Made by a program: the position numbers and the translations under genes. From Betaproteobacteria bacterium (GTDB taxonomy: Bacteria; Pseudomonadota; Gammaproteobacteria; Burkholderiales; SG8-39), in contig JAFARH010000240.1 in the NCBI GenBank assembly GCA_019245555.1, positions 1 through 9,992 of the forward strand: a stretch of DNA of 9,992 bases, written 5' to 3'. The notes below the pieces were generated by a model. It worked only from the letters and a program-made list of their open reading frames with translations, was not told the DNA's origin and made no database searches. Below are positions 7,168-9,992 of the stretch, piece by piece (within the stretch, counting starts at the first letter, position 1; every line of letters starts with the position of its first letter).

Positions 7168-8139
7168 ATGGCGCAAGGAAAGAAAACGCCGCGTGCACCG
7201 ATGTCGATGGCGGACCGCGACGGCTGGATCTGGTACGACGGGGAACTGGTGCCGTGGCGCGAAGCCACGACGCACGTGCTCACGCATTCGCTGCACTACG
7301 GCCTTGCCGTCTTCGAGGGCGTGCGCGCCTACAAGACTTCGATCGGCACCGCGATCTTCCGCCTTAAGGAACACACCGATCGCCTCTTTGCCTCGGCGCA
7401 CATCTACATGATGAAGATCCCGTTCACGCGCGAGCGCCTGATGGACGCACAACTCGAGGTCGTGCGCGCGAACCATCACGAGGCCTGCTACATCCGCCCG
7501 ATCGCGTTCTACGGCTCGGAGAAGATGGGCGTCTCGCCGATCGGCGCCAAGGTGCACGTCGGCATCGCTGCCTGGCCCTGGGGCGCCTATCTCGGGCCTG
7601 ATGCGCTGTCCAAAGGCATCCGCGTCAAGACCTCGTCCTATGCACGTCACCACATCAACGTGACGATGGCGCGCGCCAAGATGTCGGGTACGTATCCAAA
7701 CTCGGTGCTCGCGACGCTCGAAGCGACGATGCATGGCTACGACGAAGGATTGCTGCTCGACGTCGACGGTTTCGTGGCTGAAGGCGCGGGCGAAAACATC
7801 TTCATCGTGAAAAATGGGATTCTCTGGGAACCCGAGCTCACGTCCGCGCTGACCGGCATCACGCGAACTTCGGTCATCGAGCTTGCCGGCGAGCTCGGCT
7901 ACGAAGTGAGGGCGAAACGCCTTACGCGCGACGACATCTACATCGCCGATGAAGCTTTCTTCACCGGCACCGCGGCCGAAGTGACGCCGATCCGCGAGCT
8001 CGACGGCCGCCAGATCGGCGCGGGCAAGGCCGGACCGGTGACGAAGGCGATCCAGAAGGCGTTCTTCGACGTCGTTACCGGCAAGGACCGCAAGCACCGC
8101 CAGTGGCTAACGCCGGTGAAGGCAAAGAAGGCAAAATAA
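7168..8139 (+). CDS. ilvE: Branched-chain amino acid aminotransferase (class IV, PLP-dependent)
   Basis: This cytoplasmic enzyme catalyses the reversible last step of valine, leucine and isoleucine synthesis, moving an amino group from glutamate to the branched-chain 2-oxo acid. The 323-residue protein has the full family pattern: HSLHYGLAVFEGVRAY near 40-55, the PLP-binding lysine Lys171 in ARAKMSGTY, Glu205 in GFVAEGAGENIF (contacts the PLP ring nitrogen in this family), the phosphate-binding loop GITRTS at 230-235, and FFTGTAAEVTPI near 264-275. Length is slightly above E. coli IlvE (309), owing to a 15-20-residue N-terminal lead and a lysine-rich tail (VKAKKAK). The ATG at 7168 has a good Shine-Dalgarno (GGGGAG). 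It is the first gene of the right-hand operon and divergent from the arsR-type gene. D-amino-acid or aminodeoxychorismate class IV relatives are less likely given the motifs. Confidence 0.97.
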   Translation: MAQGKKTPRAPMSMADRDGWIWYDGELVPWREATTHVLTHSLHYGLAVFEGVRAYKTSIGTAIFRLKEHTDRLFASAHIYMMKIPFTRERLMDAQLEVVRANHHEACYIRPIAFYGSEKMGVSPIGAKVHVGIAAWPWGAYLGPDALSKGIRVKTSSYARHHINVTMARAKMSGTYPNSVLATLEATMHGYDEGLLLDVDGFVAEGAGENIFIVKNGILWEPELTSALTGITRTSVIELAGELGYEVRAKRLTRDDIYIADEAFFTGTAAEVTPIRELDGRQIGAGKAGPVTKAIQKAFFDVVTGKDRKHRQWLTPVKAKKAK

Positions 8140-8147
8140 AGCCACTG

Positions 8148-8339
8148 ATGGCCACCGACACCTCCAAGGAAGTCGAAGTCAGCGAGAAGCAGCTGCCACT
8201 GCACTGCCCGCTGCCGGGCGCGCCGCTCTGGGCGCGCCATCCGCGCGTCTTCCTCGATGTAGCGCGCGAAGGCGAGACGCGGTGCCCGTACTGCGGCACG
8301 CTCTACGTTTACAAAGGGGCGCCGGTTAAAGGACACTGA
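8148..8339 (+). CDS. CHCC zinc-finger protein (zf-CHCC, NDUFS6-like), 63 aa
   Basis: This small protein carries a Cys-His-Cys-Cys zinc site: Cys20 (LHCPLP), His31 (WARHPRVFLDV), Cys46 and Cys49 (RCPYCGTLYVY). The HPRVFL...CPYCGTxY arrangement is that of the zf-CHCC family, related to the zinc-binding part of the complex I accessory subunit NDUFS6. I chose the ATG at 8148, eight bases after the ilvE stop; a GTG at 8103 would extend the frame 15 codons into ilvE with no conserved sequence gained. The first 15 residues are charged and probably disordered. Its place between ilvE and waaF fits what I recall of betaproteobacteria, but no role in amino acid or LPS synthesis is known to me. It ends six bases before waaF, in the same reading frame. 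Confidence 0.88.
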   Translation: MATDTSKEVEVSEKQLPLHCPLPGAPLWARHPRVFLDVAREGETRCPYCGTLYVYKGAPVKGH

Positions 8340-8345
8340 GGACCG

Positions 8346-9290
8346 GTGCCCCGGGTCCTCGTCGTTGCTCCAAACTGGATAGGCGATGCGCTGATGGCGC
8401 AGCCGATGCTCGCGCGCCTGCGCGAGAAGCGTCCCGGCGTGCAGATCGACATGCTCGCGCCCGAATGGGTCGCACCCGTCGCGCGGCGCATGCCCGAAGT
8501 CGATGAAGTGATCCCGGTCCCCTTTCGCCACGGCGCGCTGCAGATCGGTAGCCGCTGGCGCCTCGCGCGCGATTTGAAAGCGCGCGCTTATGACGAGGCA
8601 ATCGTCCTCCCCAACAGCTGGAAGTCGGCGCTGGCGCCTTTCCTTGCCGCGATTCCGCGCCGCACCGGCTATGTAGGCGAGGCGCGCTACGGCTTGCTCA
8701 ACCACCTGCACAGAAATCCCGACCGGGAGATGCGGCGCCACTATGCGCGGCTCGGCGATAGCGAAGGTGCAAAGCTGCCGGAAGTGCGGCTTCGCGTCGA
8801 TCCTGCGCAAAGCGCCGCCACGCGCGAGCGCTTCGGCCTCCATGGGCGCTATGCCGTGCTCTGCCCCGGCGCTGAATACGGGCCAGCGAAACGCTGGCCC
8901 TACTTCGCCGACCTCGCCGGCCGTATCGGCATGCCGGTCGTGCTGCTCGGCTCGCCGAAGGATGCCGCCGCGGCGGCAGGCATCGGCGGCACCAACCTCA
9001 TCGGCAAGACGACTCTCGACGAAGCGATCGACCTCATCGCCGGCGCAGAGCTCATCGTGAGCAATGATTCCGGGCTGATGCACGTCGCCGCCGCGCTCGG
9101 CAAACCGCTGGTTGCGCTATTCGGCTCATCGAGCCCGGAAAAAACCCCTCCCCAGCCGGGCCGCTCGCATGTACTCTGGCTCAAGGTGGAATGCAGTCCG
9201 TGCTATGAGCGCGAATGTCCGCTCGGGCACTTCAAGTGCATGCGCGAAATGTCCGTCGACATGGTGTTGAAGGAAATCGAGCAATTGTGA
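8346..9290 (+). CDS. waaF: Lipopolysaccharide heptosyltransferase II (GT9 family)
   Basis: WaaF adds the second L-glycero-D-manno-heptose to the LPS inner core on the cytoplasmic face of the inner membrane. The 314-residue protein shows the GT9 pattern: PNWIGDALMAQPML at 9-22 with Asp14, CPGAEYGPAKRWP at 173-185 in the nucleotide-sugar domain, and SNDSGLMHVAAALGKP at 239-254. A four-cysteine C-terminal motif (C283, C286, C291, C298 in CSPCYERECPLGHFKC) is typical of WaaF-type members rather than WaaC. It is somewhat shorter than E. coli WaaF (348) without an obvious missing domain. The GTG at 8346 is the only start near the upstream in-frame stop (TGA 8337-8339). GAGGA lies 3 bases before it and AAAGGA 12 bases before it. 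The gene's end overlaps the next start by four bases. Confidence 0.95.
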   Translation: MPRVLVVAPNWIGDALMAQPMLARLREKRPGVQIDMLAPEWVAPVARRMPEVDEVIPVPFRHGALQIGSRWRLARDLKARAYDEAIVLPNSWKSALAPFLAAIPRRTGYVGEARYGLLNHLHRNPDREMRRHYARLGDSEGAKLPEVRLRVDPAQSAATRERFGLHGRYAVLCPGAEYGPAKRWPYFADLAGRIGMPVVLLGSPKDAAAAAGIGGTNLIGKTTLDEAIDLIAGAELIVSNDSGLMHVAAALGKPLVALFGSSSPEKTPPQPGRSHVLWLKVECSPCYERECPLGHFKCMREMSVDMVLKEIEQL

Positions 9291-9733
9291 GTGCGCGCAA
9301 CTTCCCTACGGCCCAGGATGCGGAGAACGCGTTCTACGAAGCGCTCGAGCGCTGCGACCTCGAGGGCATGATGGCGGTGTGGGCCGAGGACGAGGACATC
9401 GTCTGCGTGCACCCGGCCGGCCCACGGCTCACCGGGCATGACCAGATCCGCGAGAGCTGGGCGCGCGTCTTCTCGGCCGGTCCTCGCGCCCGCGTGCACA
9501 TCACGAGCCAGGTGGCGATCAGCGGAATGATGCTCGCGGTGCACAGCGTGCACGAGAACTTCACGATCCAGGGCCAGGCGCGCGGCGACGCGCCCCAACC
9601 AGTGCCCGTCGTTGCCACGAACATCTATCTGCGCACGGCGGCCGGCTGGCGCATGATCGTGCATCACGCCTCGCCCGCGCCGGCGGCCACGCAGCCCTCG
9701 CCGCGCGAAGCGCCGCCCAAGCTCCTGCATTGA
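9287..9733 (+). CDS. SnoaL/NTF2-like domain protein (148 aa)
   Basis: This is a small alpha+beta-barrel protein of the NTF2-like superfamily, SnoaL_3/DUF4440-like. Family features: an N-terminal helix (AENAFYEALERCDLEGMMAV) leading into WAEDEDIVCVHPAGP, then LTGHDQIRESWARVF, and beta strands near 68-95 and 106-127 ending in GWRMIVHHASP. These folds serve as isomerases, cyclases, binding proteins or multimerisation domains; no catalytic residue lets me assign a reaction. The last 20 or so residues are Pro/Ala-rich and probably disordered. I start it at the GTG at 9287, which overlaps the waaF stop as GTGA, with AAGGA at 9270-9274; a GTG at 9215 would add 24 residues inside waaF that do not look like the family. 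The overlap implies translational coupling with waaF. Confidence 0.86.
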   Translation: MSARNFPTAQDAENAFYEALERCDLEGMMAVWAEDEDIVCVHPAGPRLTGHDQIRESWARVFSAGPRARVHITSQVAISGMMLAVHSVHENFTIQGQARGDAPQPVPVVATNIYLRTAAGWRMIVHHASPAPAATQPSPREAPPKLLH

Positions 9734-9992
9734 TCGGACACTGGCAGACGATCTCGGCGGCGCTCTTTCCGCCGCCGCCCGTGCATTTCCAGCGCGAGCG
9801 CTGGGATACGCCGGACGGTGACTTCATCGACATCGATTTCGCTGGAAACGCGCAAGCGCATCTCATGGTGCTGCTGCACGGCCTCGAGGGCTGCTCGGAT
9901 AGTCATTACGCGCGCCTCCTTGCCCGGGCGATGCCTGCAGCGGGATGGCGCGTGGCAATTCCGCACTGGCGCGGCTGCTCCGGCGAGCCGAA
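9730..9992 (+). CDS. yheT: YheT-family alpha/beta hydrolase, 3' end outside window
   Basis: This is the N-terminal part (87 complete codons) of a predicted alpha/beta-hydrolase of the YheT/COG0429 group, whose physiological substrate is not established. Visible motifs are GHWQTI near 3-8 (HLQT in relatives), PDGDFIDIDF, the oxyanion-region strand VLLHGLEGCSDSHYARLL and HWRGCSGEP just before the edge, all matching E. coli YheT in order. The catalytic Ser-Asp-His residues lie outside the window. The likely start is TTG at 9730, overlapping the preceding TGA as TTGA. No ATG or GTG lies close upstream in frame, and the later GTG (residue 18) and ATG (residue 48) would remove conserved sequence. 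No clear Shine-Dalgarno is seen, so the start is less certain than the gene. Confidence 0.9.
   Translation, partial: MIGHWQTISAALFPPPPVHFQRERWDTPDGDFIDIDFAGNAQAHLMVLLHGLEGCSDSHYARLLARAMPAAGWRVAIPHWRGCSGEP

Noticed and set aside
7153..8097. A 314-codon minus-strand frame over ilvE
   Set aside because: It is fully antisense to a well-identified aminotransferase; the product is Arg/His/Asp-rich with no family pattern.
8103..8147. GTG at 8103 as an earlier start for the zinc-finger gene
   Set aside because: It would overlap ilvE by 37 bases and add lysine/glycine-rich residues outside the conserved domain; the ATG at 8148 sits just after the ilvE stop.
7938..9083. A 381-codon minus-strand frame spanning ilvE, the zinc-finger gene and waaF
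   Set aside because: It is antisense to three recognised genes with no recognisable domain; a compositional shadow.
9215..9286. GTG at 9215 as an earlier start for the SnoaL-like gene
   Set aside because: The added 24 residues lie inside the conserved C-terminus of waaF and do not resemble the family N-terminus; the GTG at 9287 gives a typical 4-base overlap.
1..9992. Search by eye for CRISPR repeats, insertion sequences, tRNA genes, att sites and phage genes
   Set aside because: No spaced direct repeats, transposase motifs, terminal inverted repeats or cloverleaf-like segments were seen; nearly all sequence is accounted for by the nine listed genes.

Overview
The window reads as ordinary, densely coding, high-GC proteobacterial chromosome. 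Protein character and gene order (nitrilase-yhdP next to a divergent glnE; ilvE, a CHCC zinc finger, waaF, an NTF2-like protein and a YheT-type hydrolase in a row) point to a betaproteobacterium. That placement comes from remembered synteny and was not searched. No tRNA, rRNA, CRISPR array, insertion sequence or phage gene is visible, and no gap between genes exceeds about 90 bases.

Left arm (1-4242, minus strand): a two-gene unit. yhdP encodes a 1253-residue AsmA-like envelope protein. It is followed after 10 bases by a carbon-nitrogen hydrolase (nitrilase superfamily), which runs off the left edge with its Glu-Lys-Cys catalytic triad already visible. Centre (4290-6782, plus): glnE, the bifunctional glutamine synthetase adenylyltransferase/adenylyl-removing enzyme, divergent from yhdP across only 47 bases. 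At 6775-7077 (minus) a small cysteine-free ArsR-type regulator converges on glnE and overlaps its end by 8 bases. It is divergent from ilvE across 90 bases that hold an AT-rich palindrome, a likely operator.

Right arm (7168-9992, plus): a tight run that looks like one operon. It holds ilvE (branched-chain amino acid aminotransferase), a 63-residue CHCC zinc-finger protein, waaF (LPS heptosyltransferase II), a 148-residue SnoaL/NTF2-like protein, and the start of a YheT-family alpha/beta hydrolase that leaves the window. waaF and the SnoaL-like gene start with GTG and the hydrolase probably with TTG. The last two junctions are 4-base stop/start overlaps, suggesting translational coupling.

Together the genes cover nitrogen control (glnE), amino acid metabolism (ilvE) and outer-membrane construction (yhdP, waaF), plus several poorly understood companions. 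I did not find a convincing undescribed system. The most checkable points are the arsR/ilvE operator, the functionally unexplained zinc-finger and SnoaL-like genes in an LPS operon, and a nine-codon upstream ORF ending on the yhdP start codon.
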